From the NCBI RefSeq assembly GCF_023074185.1, contig NZ_JADPKY010000139.1:1-64000 (forward strand): a DNA stretch of 64,000 nucleotides, given 5' to 3'. Of this stretch, positions 9,458 to 18,284 are shown piece by piece (position 1 is the stretch's first letter; each line of letters begins with the position of its first letter). This DNA comes from Bradyrhizobium sp. 132. GTDB lineage: Bacteria; Pseudomonadota; Alphaproteobacteria; Rhizobiales; Xanthobacteraceae. A program made the position numbers and the translations under genes. The notes below the pieces were generated by a model. It saw only the letters and a list, made by a program, of their open reading frames with translations. It was not told the origin of the DNA and made no database searches.

Positions 9458-10351
9458 ATGAACACCGCCTTCCTCATTCAGCTCCTCGTCAACGGCCTCG
9501 TGGTCGGCACGCTCTATGGCGTGGTCGCGATGTCGTTCGTGCTGATCTACAAGGCGACACAGGTCGTCAATTTCGCGCAGGGCGAGCTCTTGCTGGTCGG
9601 CGCCTGGGTGTGCTGGACCTTGCTCGCGAAATACCAGGTGCCGTTCTGGATCGGCATGCCGCTGACGCTGGTGTTCATGTTCGTGTTCGGCATCGCGGTG
9701 CAGGTCCTGATCCTGCGGCCGATGATCGGCGAGCCCATCATCTCCGTCATCATGGTGACGATCGGCCTCTCCACCGTACTGCAGGCGACGCTGAAGTGGA
9801 TGTTCGGGGTCAATCCGCAGCCGTTCCCGCGCGTGTTCGAGAGCCAGTCCGTCAGTCTGTTCGGACTCCAGATCCAGACCGTCTATGTCATGAGCCTCGT
9901 GGTCTCGGTCGCGATGATGATCGGCATGGCCTGGTTCTTCCGCGCGTCAAAGTACGGCCTTGCGATGCGCGCCACCGCATTCAACCAGCAGGTGGCGCAG
10001 TCGCTCGGCATTTCCGTGAAAAGCGTGTTCGCGATGGCCTGGGCGATCTCGGCAACGGTGTCGGCCGTGGCAGGCGTCGTGGTCGCGGTCGTGAACGGCG
10101 TATCCTCGGGCCTTGCCGCCTACGGCATAAAAGTGTTTCCGGCGGCGATCCTCGGCGGGCTCGATTCCGTCGGCGGCGCCGTGCTCGGCGGCATCATCAT
10201 CGGGCTACTCGAGAACATCGCGCAATATGTCGACGCCGAGTATCTGCACTGGGGCAATCTCTACGAGATCGCGCCGTTCTACGTCCTCATCATCGTGCTG
10301 ATGATCAAGCCCTACGGCCTGTTCGGCACCCACGACATCGAACGGATCTGA
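9458..10351 (+). CDS. livH: ABC transporter permease LivH
   Basis: 297 residues with about eight membrane helices and the BPD_transp_2 pattern. The N-terminus reads QLLVNGLVVGTLYGVVAMSFVLIYKATQVVNFAQGE, of which GLVVGTLY and NFAQGE are LivH hallmarks. The coupling region contains FNQQVAQSLGISV, and the C-terminal part has GGLDSVGGAVLGG. It forms half of the inner-membrane channel with LivM, which starts three bases after its stop. ATG 9458 is the only sensible start after the repeat element. Confidence 0.95.
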   Translation: MNTAFLIQLLVNGLVVGTLYGVVAMSFVLIYKATQVVNFAQGELLLVGAWVCWTLLAKYQVPFWIGMPLTLVFMFVFGIAVQVLILRPMIGEPIISVIMVTIGLSTVLQATLKWMFGVNPQPFPRVFESQSVSLFGLQIQTVYVMSLVVSVAMMIGMAWFFRASKYGLAMRATAFNQQVAQSLGISVKSVFAMAWAISATVSAVAGVVVAVVNGVSSGLAAYGIKVFPAAILGGLDSVGGAVLGGIIIGLLENIAQYVDAEYLHWGNLYEIAPFYVLIIVLMIKPYGLFGTHDIERI

Positions 10352-10354
10352 TCC

Positions 10355-11428
10355 ATGGCCGGCCCCGCCCTCATCCCTGCTGGTGATTTCCGCACTTCTT
10401 ACGCGGCCGACACCACGATCTTCCCGACGACGACGAGCCGCAACTTTGCGATCGTCGGCGTGGTGCTGCTCTGCCTCGTGCCGCAATTCCTTGGTGGCTA
10501 CTGGCTCAGCATCCTGATCCAGATCGGCATCTTCTCGATCGCCGCGCTTGGCCTCAACATCCTGGTCGGCTTCACAGGCCAGATTTCGATCGGCCACGCC
10601 GCCTTCTTCCTGCTCGGCGCCTTCACTTCGGCCTACATCTCCAACAGCGCATCGATCCCGGTGTTCTTCGCGATCCCCCTCGCGGGCGTCGTCACTGCGC
10701 TGGTCGGGCTGATCTTCGGCATCCCGGCGGCGCGACTGAAGGGGCTCTACCTCGTCATCGCGACGCTCGCGGCACAATACATCCTGCTCGACTTCTTCTC
10801 CCGCGCGGAGTGGTTCACCGGCGGCTCGGTGCCGGCGAGCGCCAACCCGTTCTCGCTCTTCGGATACACGCTGCGCGGCGACAGGCAGTATTTCTATGTC
10901 GTGCTCGCCTATGTGATCGCAAGCTACGTTCTCGTCACCAATCTGATGCGCACGCGCGACGGCCGCGCGCTGGTGGCGATCCGCGACCATTATCTCTCGG
11001 CGGAGATCATGGGCATCAATCTCACCAAATACCGCACGCTGTCATTTGGCCTCGCCGCCTTCTTCGCCGGTATCGCCGGCGCGCTCTATGCGCACTACCA
11101 ACTCGTGGTCTCCCAGGAAGGCTTTGGCATCGAACGCTCGATCCTGTTCCTCGCCATGATCATCATCGGCGGCACCGGTTCGATCATGGGCACGCTGATG
11201 GGCACCGCCTTCGTGGTGCTGCTGCCTGAGACGATGGAATTCCTCAGCGTTGCCCTGAAGGGCGGCGCGATCGACAAGGCGCTGTCGCTCAACACCAACA
11301 TCACCTTCCTGCGCGAGATCGCGATCGGGGTGATCATCATCGCGTTCCTGATGTTCGAGCCGGACGGGCTCGCCCATCGCTGGCGGCAGATCAAGGCGTA
11401 CTGGAAACTCTACCCGTTCTCGCATTGA
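10355..11428 (+). CDS. livM: ABC transporter permease LivM
   Basis: 357 residues. An N-terminal cytoplasmic tail of about 25 residues is followed by about nine helices. Family signatures are ALGLNILVGFTGQISIGHAAF and, in the coupling loop, LVAIRDHYLSAEIMGINLTKYR; GGTGSIMGTLMGTAF marks the last third. It pairs with LivH. The start lies three bases after livH, so both are probably translated from one transcript. The C-terminus is short, without the fused ATPase found in some relatives. Confidence 0.95.
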   Translation: MAGPALIPAGDFRTSYAADTTIFPTTTSRNFAIVGVVLLCLVPQFLGGYWLSILIQIGIFSIAALGLNILVGFTGQISIGHAAFFLLGAFTSAYISNSASIPVFFAIPLAGVVTALVGLIFGIPAARLKGLYLVIATLAAQYILLDFFSRAEWFTGGSVPASANPFSLFGYTLRGDRQYFYVVLAYVIASYVLVTNLMRTRDGRALVAIRDHYLSAEIMGINLTKYRTLSFGLAAFFAGIAGALYAHYQLVVSQEGFGIERSILFLAMIIIGGTGSIMGTLMGTAFVVLLPETMEFLSVALKGGAIDKALSLNTNITFLREIAIGVIIIAFLMFEPDGLAHRWRQIKAYWKLYPFSH

Positions 11429-11473
11429 GCACGGCAACTCTCTAACCAACAAATAAACAGGAGGAGACAACCA

Positions 11474-12757
11474 ATGAAGACAAAATCCTTATCGAGCACC
11501 GCATCGCTGGCATTGGCCATCGCCGCATTCTCGGCAAGCGCGCAGGCGCAGATCGCGATCGGGCATCTCGCCGATTATTCCGGCGGCACGTCCGACGTCG
11601 GCACGCCCTACGGCCAGGCCGTCGCCGATACTTTTGCCTGGGTCAACAAGAACGGCGGTGTGGGCGGAAAGCAAATCAACGTCGACACCAACGACTATGG
11701 CTACCAGGTGCCGCGCGCGATCGCGCTCTACAAGAAGTGGTCGGCGCCCGACAGCAAGGTCGCCGCGATCATGGGCTGGGGCACGGCGGACACCGAGGCC
11801 CTGACCGGTTTCCTCGCCCAGGACAAGATCCCCGACCTCTCCGGCTCCTATGCTGCGGCACTCACCGACCCCGAAGGCGTCAGCGGCAAGGCCAAGCCCG
11901 CGCCCTACAATTTCTTCTACGGCCCGAGCTATTCGGACTCGCTGCGCGCGATGCTGATGTGGGCCGCCGAAGACTGGAAGGCCAAGGGCAAGTCCGGCAA
12001 GCCGAAATTCGTGCACATGGGCGCCAACCATCCCTATCCGAATGCACCGAAGGCCGCCGGCGAAGCCATGGCGCAGGAGCTCGGCTTCGAGGTGCTGCCG
12101 CCGCTGGTATTCGCACTCGCGCCGGGTGACTACAGTGCGCAGTGCCTGAGCCTGAAATCCTCGGGCGCCAACTACGCCTATCTCGGCAACACGGCCGCTT
12201 CCAACATCTCTGTGATGAAGGCCTGCAAGACCGCCGGCGTCGACATCCAGTTCATGGGCAATGTCTGGGGCATGGACGAGAACGCCGCCAAGGCCGCGGG
12301 CGATGCCGCCGATGGCGTGATCTTCCCGCTGCGCACCGCGGTGAGCTGGGGCGGCGATGCGCCCGGCATGAAGACGGTGATGGAGATCTCGAAGATGTCC
12401 GATCCCACCGGCAAGGTCTATCGCCCCGTGCACTACATCGCCGCCGTCTGCTCGGCTCTCTACATGAAGGAAGCGCTCGACTGGGCCGCCAAGAACGGCG
12501 GCGCCACCGGCGACAACGTCGTGAAGGGTTTCTACCAAAAGAAGGATTGGGTGCCGTCAGGCATGGAAGGCGTCTGCAATCCCTCGACCTGGACCGAGAA
12601 GGACCACCGCGGCACGCTGAAGGTCGATCTGTACCGCACCAAGATTGCGGGTGCGACCGACGGCGACCTCAACGACCTCATAGCCAAGGGCACGATCAAG
12701 CTCGAGAAGGTCAAGACCGTCGAGCTGCCGCGCAAGCCGGAATTGCTCGGGTGGTGA
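11474..12757 (+). CDS. Periplasmic substrate-binding protein of the Liv-type ABC transporter
   Basis: 427 residues. A signal peptide is visible (KSLSSTASLALAIAAFSASAQAQ, cleavage after about residue 26). A type-1 periplasmic binding fold of the LivK/ABC-branched-chain class follows: AIGHLADYSGGTSDVG at the ligand site, then AIMGWGTADTEALTGFLAQ. GGAGGAGAC-type purines (AGGAGGAGA, about 11459-11467) precede the ATG. At 427 residues it is longer than E. coli LivK and belongs to the group that often binds aromatic or other carboxylates. It captures the substrate for LivHM. The absence of a second binding protein suggests a single dedicated substrate. Confidence 0.9.
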   Translation: MKTKSLSSTASLALAIAAFSASAQAQIAIGHLADYSGGTSDVGTPYGQAVADTFAWVNKNGGVGGKQINVDTNDYGYQVPRAIALYKKWSAPDSKVAAIMGWGTADTEALTGFLAQDKIPDLSGSYAAALTDPEGVSGKAKPAPYNFFYGPSYSDSLRAMLMWAAEDWKAKGKSGKPKFVHMGANHPYPNAPKAAGEAMAQELGFEVLPPLVFALAPGDYSAQCLSLKSSGANYAYLGNTAASNISVMKACKTAGVDIQFMGNVWGMDENAAKAAGDAADGVIFPLRTAVSWGGDAPGMKTVMEISKMSDPTGKVYRPVHYIAAVCSALYMKEALDWAAKNGGATGDNVVKGFYQKKDWVPSGMEGVCNPSTWTEKDHRGTLKVDLYRTKIAGATDGDLNDLIAKGTIKLEKVKTVELPRKPELLGW

Positions 12758-12774
12758 GCACGACGCTCACCCAC

Positions 12775-12905
12775 CACAAATGTCATCCCCGGCCTTGTGC
12801 GCAGTGCGCACTGAAGCGGGGGATCCAGTACGCCGCGGCTTCTCTGTGAATCCCAGGCGTCTCTGGAATACTGGGTCGCCCGGTCAAGCCGGGCGACGAC
12901 AGCGG
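12775..12905. repeat. Dispersed palindromic repeat, copy 1 (second copy near 51360)
   Basis: The stretch reads TCATCCCCGGCCTTGTGCGC, then GCGGGGGATCCAGTACGCCG, then a tail ending CGCCCGGTCAAGCCGGGCGA. The tail is a strong hairpin (GCCCGG/CCGGGC). The same layout, with GGATGATCCAGTACGCCGTG, is found in the tctB-tctC gap. I recall this element as abundant in Bradyrhizobium. It separates the binding protein from livF. Confidence 0.65.
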
Positions 12906-12916
12906 AGTAATGAGGC

Positions 12917-13759
12917 ATGACCGAAATTCACGAAGCAGCTGCTCGTCCCTCCCCCAGCATCGTTCCCGCGCCGTCCCTCCTCGGCGTGCGCAACATCGAG
13001 GTCGTCTATGACGACGTCATCCTGGTACTGCGCGGCCTCAGCCTCGACGTGCCCAAGGGCGCGATCGTGGCGCTGCTCGGCGCCAACGGCGCCGGCAAGT
13101 CGACGACGCTGAAGGCGATCTCCGGGCTGCTCAAGACCGAGGACGGCGAAGTAACGCGCGGTGAGATCCTGTTCGAGGGCGAGCGCATCAACGGCATCGA
13201 TCCCGACAAGATCGTCCGCCGCGGCATCTTTCAGGTAATGGAGGGCCGGCGCATCGTCGCCGACATGACCTCGCTGGAAAACCTCAAGCTCGGCGCATTC
13301 ACCCGCAGGGACCGCGAGGTCGGCGCCGATCTCGATATGGTCTTCAACTATTTCCCGCGCCTGAAGGAGCGCACCGGGCTTGCCGGTTATCTCTCCGGCG
13401 GCGAGCAGCAGATGCTCGCGATCGGCCGCGCGCTGATGGCGCGCCCGAAGATGATCCTGATGGACGAGCCCTCGATGGGCCTCTCGCCGCTGCTGGTGAA
13501 AGAGGTGTTCTCGATCATCCAGAAGATCAACCGTGATCTGGGAGTCACCATTCTTCTGGTCGAGCAGAACGCCCGCGCCGCGCTGTCGGTGGCGAGCCAT
13601 GGCTACATCATGGAGCAGGGTAAGGTCGTGCTCGACGGCACCGCGGACGAATTGCGCGACAACGAGGACGTCAAGGAATTTTACCTCGGCGGTGCCGGCG
13701 ACCAGCGCAAGAGTTTCAAGAACCTCAAGAGCTTCAAGCGGCGCAAGCGCTGGCTATGA
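12917..13759 (+). CDS. livF: ABC transporter ATP-binding protein LivF
   Basis: 280 residues. Walker A is GANGAGKST (about residues 55-63), the signature is YLSGGEQQMLAIGRAL, Walker B is MILMDEPSMGLSP and the switch His loop is replaced by LLVEQNARAAL, all as in LivF. It forms a heterodimer with LivG beneath LivHM. It has a 25-residue N-terminal extension and a basic tail (KNLKSFKRRKRW) that are not essential for the fold. It lies after the repeat element and closes the transporter operon. Confidence 0.93.
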   Translation: MTEIHEAAARPSPSIVPAPSLLGVRNIEVVYDDVILVLRGLSLDVPKGAIVALLGANGAGKSTTLKAISGLLKTEDGEVTRGEILFEGERINGIDPDKIVRRGIFQVMEGRRIVADMTSLENLKLGAFTRRDREVGADLDMVFNYFPRLKERTGLAGYLSGGEQQMLAIGRALMARPKMILMDEPSMGLSPLLVKEVFSIIQKINRDLGVTILLVEQNARAALSVASHGYIMEQGKVVLDGTADELRDNEDVKEFYLGGAGDQRKSFKNLKSFKRRKRWL

Positions 13760-13762
13760 CAT

Positions 13763-13815
13763 AGCGTTTTCGAGCGAAGTGGAGACCGGTTCGCGTGAAG
13801 AAGACGCGTCAAGAA
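13763..13815. repeat. Dispersed repeat, GCGTTTTC-GCGAAGT type, copy 1
   Basis: GCGTTTTCGAGCGAAGTGGA is followed by GACCGGTTCGCGTGAAGAAG and ACGCGTCAAGAAAA. GCGTTTTC pairs roughly with GAAGACGCG. The same element is present at 24923-24985 (ACGTTTTCCCGCGAAGTTGA, ACCGGCTCACGTCAAGAAAG). It lies just after livF and may serve as a terminator. Confidence 0.6.
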
Positions 13816-13825
13816 AAAAGAGTTC

Positions 13826-14977
13826 TCAGCCGAGCACCTGCTCTGCTTCCGTGACCGCGCAAAGCACATGATAGAACGACGACGCAGGAATGGTGTCGAC
13901 CAGCGACTTGCCGTCGCGATCGAGATGATCGTACCAGCCGCCCCGCACGGGATGGCTGAGGTAATGCCGTTCCAGCCGCACCAGCGCCGCGCGCGCTTCG
14001 TCTGCCGCACCCACCTCGCCGGATTCGGCCTGCGCGATTCGCGCCTTTGCCATCTCGGCCTGCGGCCACAGGCGCCGCGTATCACGGCGGACATTGCCTG
14101 CGGCATCACCCTCGTCGACGACGCAGCCGGTCACGGCGTCGCGATAACGCAAGGCCGTTTCGAGCAGCTCGCCCCGCCGCTGCCCGGTCGGGCATCCCGT
14201 GATGCGCTCAAAGCCCTTCAGCAGCCAGACCCACTCGGCCTGGTGACCGGGCTCGACGCTGACCGGCTCGATCCTGGACCAGTCCTCCTCAAAGTATTCG
14301 CCGAGCACGCGCTTCTGCTTGTCGTAGAGATTGGCGAGGAACAGCGCGAAGAATTCGCCGGCGCGGTTCTGGAACGACAGGTCGTGAGTCGCGTCGAAAC
14401 AGGCGATCATTGCCTCGAACAGATGCATGTGCGGATTCTGGCGCCGCGGCATCGAGACCGGCAGGGATTCGTGTACACCGCCGTGCGGCGAACGCAGGTG
14501 ACCGTCGATGAAGGCGAGCAGCGCATCGATCTCGGTGCGGATTTGCGCATCCTTGTCGAGTGCGTAGACGGTCGCGAGCGCGAGCAGGATGAAGCCGTGA
14601 TCGTAGGCATCGCGCCTGCCATCCAGCACCGTGCCTTCCGGGGTCAGATGGTGGACGTAGCCGGGCTTGCCGTCCGGCGACTTCGCGCGCGCCAGCATAT
14701 GCTCCAGCCCCTTCAGCGCAATCGCGCGTCCTTCCGGATACCAGCCCATCTGCGCCGCCTTGGCGTAGCAATAAATCTGCCGTGCCTGCACGAATACGCG
14801 CCGCGGCGCGGCGGAATCCGCCGTGCCGTTCCGGTGCAGACGATCGATGAAGCCTCCGGACACGGCGTCCCAGCCCGTGGTCGACCACAACGGCAGCGCG
14901 TCCTCGATCATGCGGTCCTTCAACCGCGCGACGACATCGCCCGCCTCGTCCGCCGCAATGACGTCTTCGCCCACCAT
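13826..14977 (-). CDS. AGE-family epimerase/isomerase
   Basis: 383 residues of the N-acylglucosamine 2-epimerase (AGE) alpha/alpha-barrel family. Landmarks are ARQIYCYAKAAQMGW, AYDHGFILLALATVY, PHMHLFEAMIACFDAT and, further on, VEPGHQAEWVWLLKGFER, which carry the His and Arg/Glu residues lining the barrel pocket. The C-terminal YYDHLDRDG-type region reads GWYDHLDRDGKSL. Members interconvert sugars at C2 or isomerise mannose to fructose; Rhizobiales ones are often annotated as mannose-6-phosphate isomerase-like. The ATG at 14977 is chosen because upstream sequence is arginine-rich and overlaps the divergent ligase. It stands alone, opposite to its neighbours, but mannose metabolism would fit the glycan locus that follows. 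Confidence 0.85.
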   Translation of the reverse strand: MVGEDVIAADEAGDVVARLKDRMIEDALPLWSTTGWDAVSGGFIDRLHRNGTADSAAPRRVFVQARQIYCYAKAAQMGWYPEGRAIALKGLEHMLARAKSPDGKPGYVHHLTPEGTVLDGRRDAYDHGFILLALATVYALDKDAQIRTEIDALLAFIDGHLRSPHGGVHESLPVSMPRRQNPHMHLFEAMIACFDATHDLSFQNRAGEFFALFLANLYDKQKRVLGEYFEEDWSRIEPVSVEPGHQAEWVWLLKGFERITGCPTGQRRGELLETALRYRDAVTGCVVDEGDAAGNVRRDTRRLWPQAEMAKARIAQAESGEVGAADEARAALVRLERHYLSHPVRGGWYDHLDRDGKSLVDTIPASSFYHVLCAVTEAEQVLG

Positions 14978-15063
14978 CAACCCGTCTCCAAATCCGCTCG
15001 CGTGCCGTCTGATACCGGCGCCGGGAACCGCACGCAACGGATACGTCCGCTCGAGGATAAGCC

Positions 15064-16287
15064 ATGACCGCCCATTACGACGCTCTTGAGACGCGCGCGC
15101 CCAACGACCGGGAGGCCGCGCTGTTCGCCCGGCTGCCGGAGGTCTTGCGCAGTGCGCTCGCCGCAACCGCCTATGCCGAGCGCCTCAGGGGCCTCGACCC
15201 GGCTGCGGTGACGTCGCGGACGGCGCTGGCGCGCCTGCCGGTGCTGCGCAAGTCGGAACTCCCGGCCCTGCACAAGGCCTCCCTGCCCTTCGGCGGCTTC
15301 GTGGCGGCGGCTCCCGGAACATTCGGACGACTGTTCACCTCCCCGGGTCCGATCTTCGAGCCGGAGGCAACGGGCGCCGACCCCTGGCGCGGCGCGCGGG
15401 CACTGTTCGCGGCCGGCTTCCGGCCCGGCGACATCGTGCTCAACACCTTCAGCTATCACCTCACACCCGGCGGCTTCATCTTCGATGCCTCGGCGCGCGC
15501 ACTGGGTTGCGCGGTGATCCCGGCAGGCCCCGGGAATACCGAGCAGCAGTTTGAGCTGATCGAGGCCTACCGTCCCGTCGGCTACAGCGGCACGCCCGAT
15601 TTCCTGAAGATCTTGCTCGATGCCGCCACCGCGGCAGGACGCGACGTGTCCTCGATCAGGCGCGCGCTGGTTTCGGGCGCCGCGTTTCCGCCCTCGCTCC
15701 AGGCCGAGATCAAGGCGCGTGGCGTCGACGCCTACCAGGCCTTCGGCACCGCCGATCTCGGGCTGATCGCGTTCGAGACCGCCGCGCGCGAAGGCATGGT
15801 GGTCACGGAGGACCTGATCCTTGAGATCGTCAAGCCAGGCACCGGCGAACCGGTCGCGGACGGCGACGTAGGCGAGATCGTCGTGACCTCGCTCGATCCG
15901 CATCACCCCTGGATCAGGCTGGCGCTCGGCGACCTTACCGCGGCGCTGCCGGGCTCGAGCGCCTGCGGCCGCACCAACATGCGCATCAAGGGGTGGATGG
16001 GTCGCGCCGACCAGACCACCAAGGTCAAAGGCATGTTCGTCCGTCCCGAGCAGATCGCGGACATCGCAAAACGCCACCCCGCGCTGGGCCGCCTGCGCCT
16101 CGTCGTCTCGCGTCAGGGCGAAGCCGATGCGATGACGCTCAAGGCGGAAACATCGGCCGCGAGCGACGCCCTGCGCGACGAGGTCGCCGGCACCCTGCGC
16201 GCGGTGACGAAACTCGGCGGAAACATCGAGCTGGTCGGCCCTGGCACGCTGCCGAATGACGGCAAGGTCATCGCGGACGAACGCTAG
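15064..16287 (+). CDS. PaaK-like AMP-dependent ligase (phenylacetate-CoA ligase family)
   Basis: 407 residues, the compact PaaK form. The N-terminal region has VLRKSELPALHKA. The usual serine/glycine-rich loop is reduced to LFTSPGPIFEP, the A5 motif reads QAFGTADLGLIAFE, and the A7/A8 region reads IKGWMGRADQTTKVKGMFVRPEQI. It would adenylate an aromatic acid and form its CoA ester. It sits after the Liv-type operon, separated only by the divergent AGE gene, so together with the first ligase it supports uptake and activation of an aromatic or aryl-alkanoic acid. The weak phosphate-binding loop is typical of this subgroup, not evidence of inactivity. Confidence 0.82.
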   Translation: MTAHYDALETRAPNDREAALFARLPEVLRSALAATAYAERLRGLDPAAVTSRTALARLPVLRKSELPALHKASLPFGGFVAAAPGTFGRLFTSPGPIFEPEATGADPWRGARALFAAGFRPGDIVLNTFSYHLTPGGFIFDASARALGCAVIPAGPGNTEQQFELIEAYRPVGYSGTPDFLKILLDAATAAGRDVSSIRRALVSGAAFPPSLQAEIKARGVDAYQAFGTADLGLIAFETAAREGMVVTEDLILEIVKPGTGEPVADGDVGEIVVTSLDPHHPWIRLALGDLTAALPGSSACGRTNMRIKGWMGRADQTTKVKGMFVRPEQIADIAKRHPALGRLRLVVSRQGEADAMTLKAETSAASDALRDEVAGTLRAVTKLGGNIELVGPGTLPNDGKVIADER

Positions 16288-16364
16288 CGGCACGGTTGCG
16301 ACCTTCTTGACAAGGTGCCGACCGAACGGTGAACAAGGGCCGGAAACCACCTGTTGCAGCACCC

Positions 16365-16851
16365 ATGACGACGACTTCACCACGCATGGCCGTCTTCTTC
16401 GACCGCGACGGCGTTCTCAATCCTCGAATGGATGGACGGCGCGCGCGAGGCGGTCAAGCTCGTGAACGAGGCCGGCTATTTCGCCTTCGTCGTCACCAAC
16501 CAGTCCGGCGTCGCCCGCGGATTCTAGCAGGAGAGCGACGTGGACGCGCTGCATCGCTGGATGACGGATGAGCTGGCCACTGTCAGTGCGCGCATCGATG
16601 CGCTCGAATACTGTCCCGACCATCCCGAGGGCATCATCGAACGTTACCGGCGCGACAGCGACCGGCGCAAGCCCGGGCCCGGCATGATCACCGACCTGAT
16701 GAAGCGATTTCCCGCCGCAGCCGACGGCAGCATCCTGATCGGAGACCAGCAGCGCGACTTGGACGCCGCGCACGCCGCAGGCATTCGGGGCCTCTTGTTT
16801 CGGGAGGGCAATCTTGCAGCTTTCGTGCGCGAGGCATTGAAGTTCGCCTGA
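16365..16851 (+). pseudogene. Broken HAD-family phosphatase (GmhB/HisB-N-like)
   Basis: The frame at 16365 begins MTTTSPRMAVFFDRDGVLN, which has the HAD nucleophile motif DxDGV. It then loses register: the continuation GAREAVKLVNEAGYFAFVV, then TNQSGVARGF, lies in another frame from about 16420. A TAG at 16525-16527 stands where GF(Y/T)QESDVDALH would continue. The C-terminal third (DRRKPGPGMITDLM, LIGDQQRDLDAAHAAG) is open from 16540. The segment usually found between GVLN and the GAREAV helix is missing, so a deletion of roughly 30-50 bases plus one nonsense change have inactivated it. Intact relatives dephosphorylate heptose bisphosphate or histidinol phosphate. It marks the left border of the glycan region. 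Confidence 0.85.
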
Positions 16852-16990
16852 GGCTGCTCTCCTCATGCGTTGAATTCCCCCCGTTGCCGGGCTAGGTCGT
16901 CCCTGCCAGGGCTCACGCACGGCGCAGTGGTGCTCCTTCGTTTGTGGTACACGGCGCCACCCAGCGCCTGTGAACCGGAGTCCAAGTCTC

Positions 16991-18175
16991 GTGCGCGTCC
17001 TCATCCTCAACGCCGACTATCAGCGGTTCCTGGCCTGGCTCTACCGGCGCCATCCGGGCCTCGGCGGCGAGTCCTATGCGGCGCAGATGGCGGCGCGCAA
17101 CGCCAGCCTGTTCGGCGTCGCCGATTTCTATTCACGCAATTTCGCCGCGGCGGGACACGTCGCCGCCGACATTCATGTGAACAATCCCTGGATGCGGGCG
17201 GCGTGGGCGCGCGAGCACGGGCTTGCCCTCGCGCAGCCGCCATCGCCCGACGCCTCGGTGCAACGGCAAGCGCTTCCTGGTTGGCTGCTGCGCGCGGTCG
17301 CACCGTTCAAGCCGGTGCTGCGGCCGCTCGCGCGCAAGGTGGGCCTCAGCCCGCGGCTCGACGCGGAGGCCGAAACAATCCTGCTGGCGCAGATCGAGGA
17401 GTTCAAGCCGGACCTGATCCTCAACCAGGATCTCTTCCACGTCGACACGGGCCTGGCGCGCCGGATCAAGCAGATCGGCCGCCCCATCCTGCTTGGCCAG
17501 GTCGGCATAGTGCCGTCGCGCGGCGAGGATTGGTCGGTCTACGATCTCCTGATCTCGCAGATATCGGCGGTGGTGGAGTCCTTTCGGGCCCAGGGCGCGC
17601 GCTCCGAGATGATCCATTTGGCGTTCGAGCCCGGGATCGTCGACGTTCTGCCGCCCGCGCCCGAACGAAACATCGACGTCTCCTTCGTCGGCGCGATCTC
17701 GGCCGATCACCAGCAGCGGGTCGCGCAACTCGAAGCGGTGGCGCGAAAATACGATCTGAGACTCTACGGCAGCGGCCTCGACAGCCTTCCCGCCTCCTCG
17801 CCGTTGCACCGCTGCTATCAGGGTGAGGTCTGGGGCGTGGAGATGTATCAGGCGCTGCGCGCCTCGCGCGTCACGCTGAATTCACATATCGACATGGCCG
17901 GACGCGAGGCCGGCAATGCGCGCCTGTTCGAGGCGACCGGCGTCGGAACTTTCCTCCTGACCGACTACAAGGACAATCTCGACACACTGTTCGACGACGG
18001 CCGCGAGGTCGCGGCCTGGCGTTCGGTCGACGATTGCCTCGGCCTGATCGACCGTTACCTCACTAATGAGGACGAGCGCTGCGCGATCGCTGCTGCCGGA
18101 CAGGCGCGGACGTTGTCGACGCACACGTTCAGGCAGCGGATCGACCACATCCTTCGCTTGGCCGGTCAAACCTGA
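16991..18175 (+). CDS. Glycosyltransferase, CgeB/GT4-like
   Basis: 394 residues starting MRVLILNADYQRFL at a GTG with GGAG about ten bases upstream; a further GTG at 16970 is in frame but lacks a site. The N-terminal Rossmann lobe runs to about residue 190 (FKPDLILNQDLFHVD). The C-terminal lobe has DVSFVGAISADHQQR and YQALRASRVTLNSH, then NARLFEATGVGTFLLTDY. The last stretch is the Glyco_trans_1_2 (CgeB-type) pattern in which the conserved acid of GT4 lies in the FEA segment. It would transfer a sugar in glycan assembly in the cytoplasm. It is the first gene of a same-strand series to 21850. Confidence 0.78.
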   Translation: MRVLILNADYQRFLAWLYRRHPGLGGESYAAQMAARNASLFGVADFYSRNFAAAGHVAADIHVNNPWMRAAWAREHGLALAQPPSPDASVQRQALPGWLLRAVAPFKPVLRPLARKVGLSPRLDAEAETILLAQIEEFKPDLILNQDLFHVDTGLARRIKQIGRPILLGQVGIVPSRGEDWSVYDLLISQISAVVESFRAQGARSEMIHLAFEPGIVDVLPPAPERNIDVSFVGAISADHQQRVAQLEAVARKYDLRLYGSGLDSLPASSPLHRCYQGEVWGVEMYQALRASRVTLNSHIDMAGREAGNARLFEATGVGTFLLTDYKDNLDTLFDDGREVAAWRSVDDCLGLIDRYLTNEDERCAIAAAGQARTLSTHTFRQRIDHILRLAGQT

Positions 18176-18284
18176 CGCGTCGCGACGCCGGCCGCGTCGC
18201 CCTTGACGGTGCCGGTCAAAATGGCCAAAGTGCCGGAGCGAGACGCTATGTCACTATAATTGTTAGCTTTTTCGAGGCAGAACG

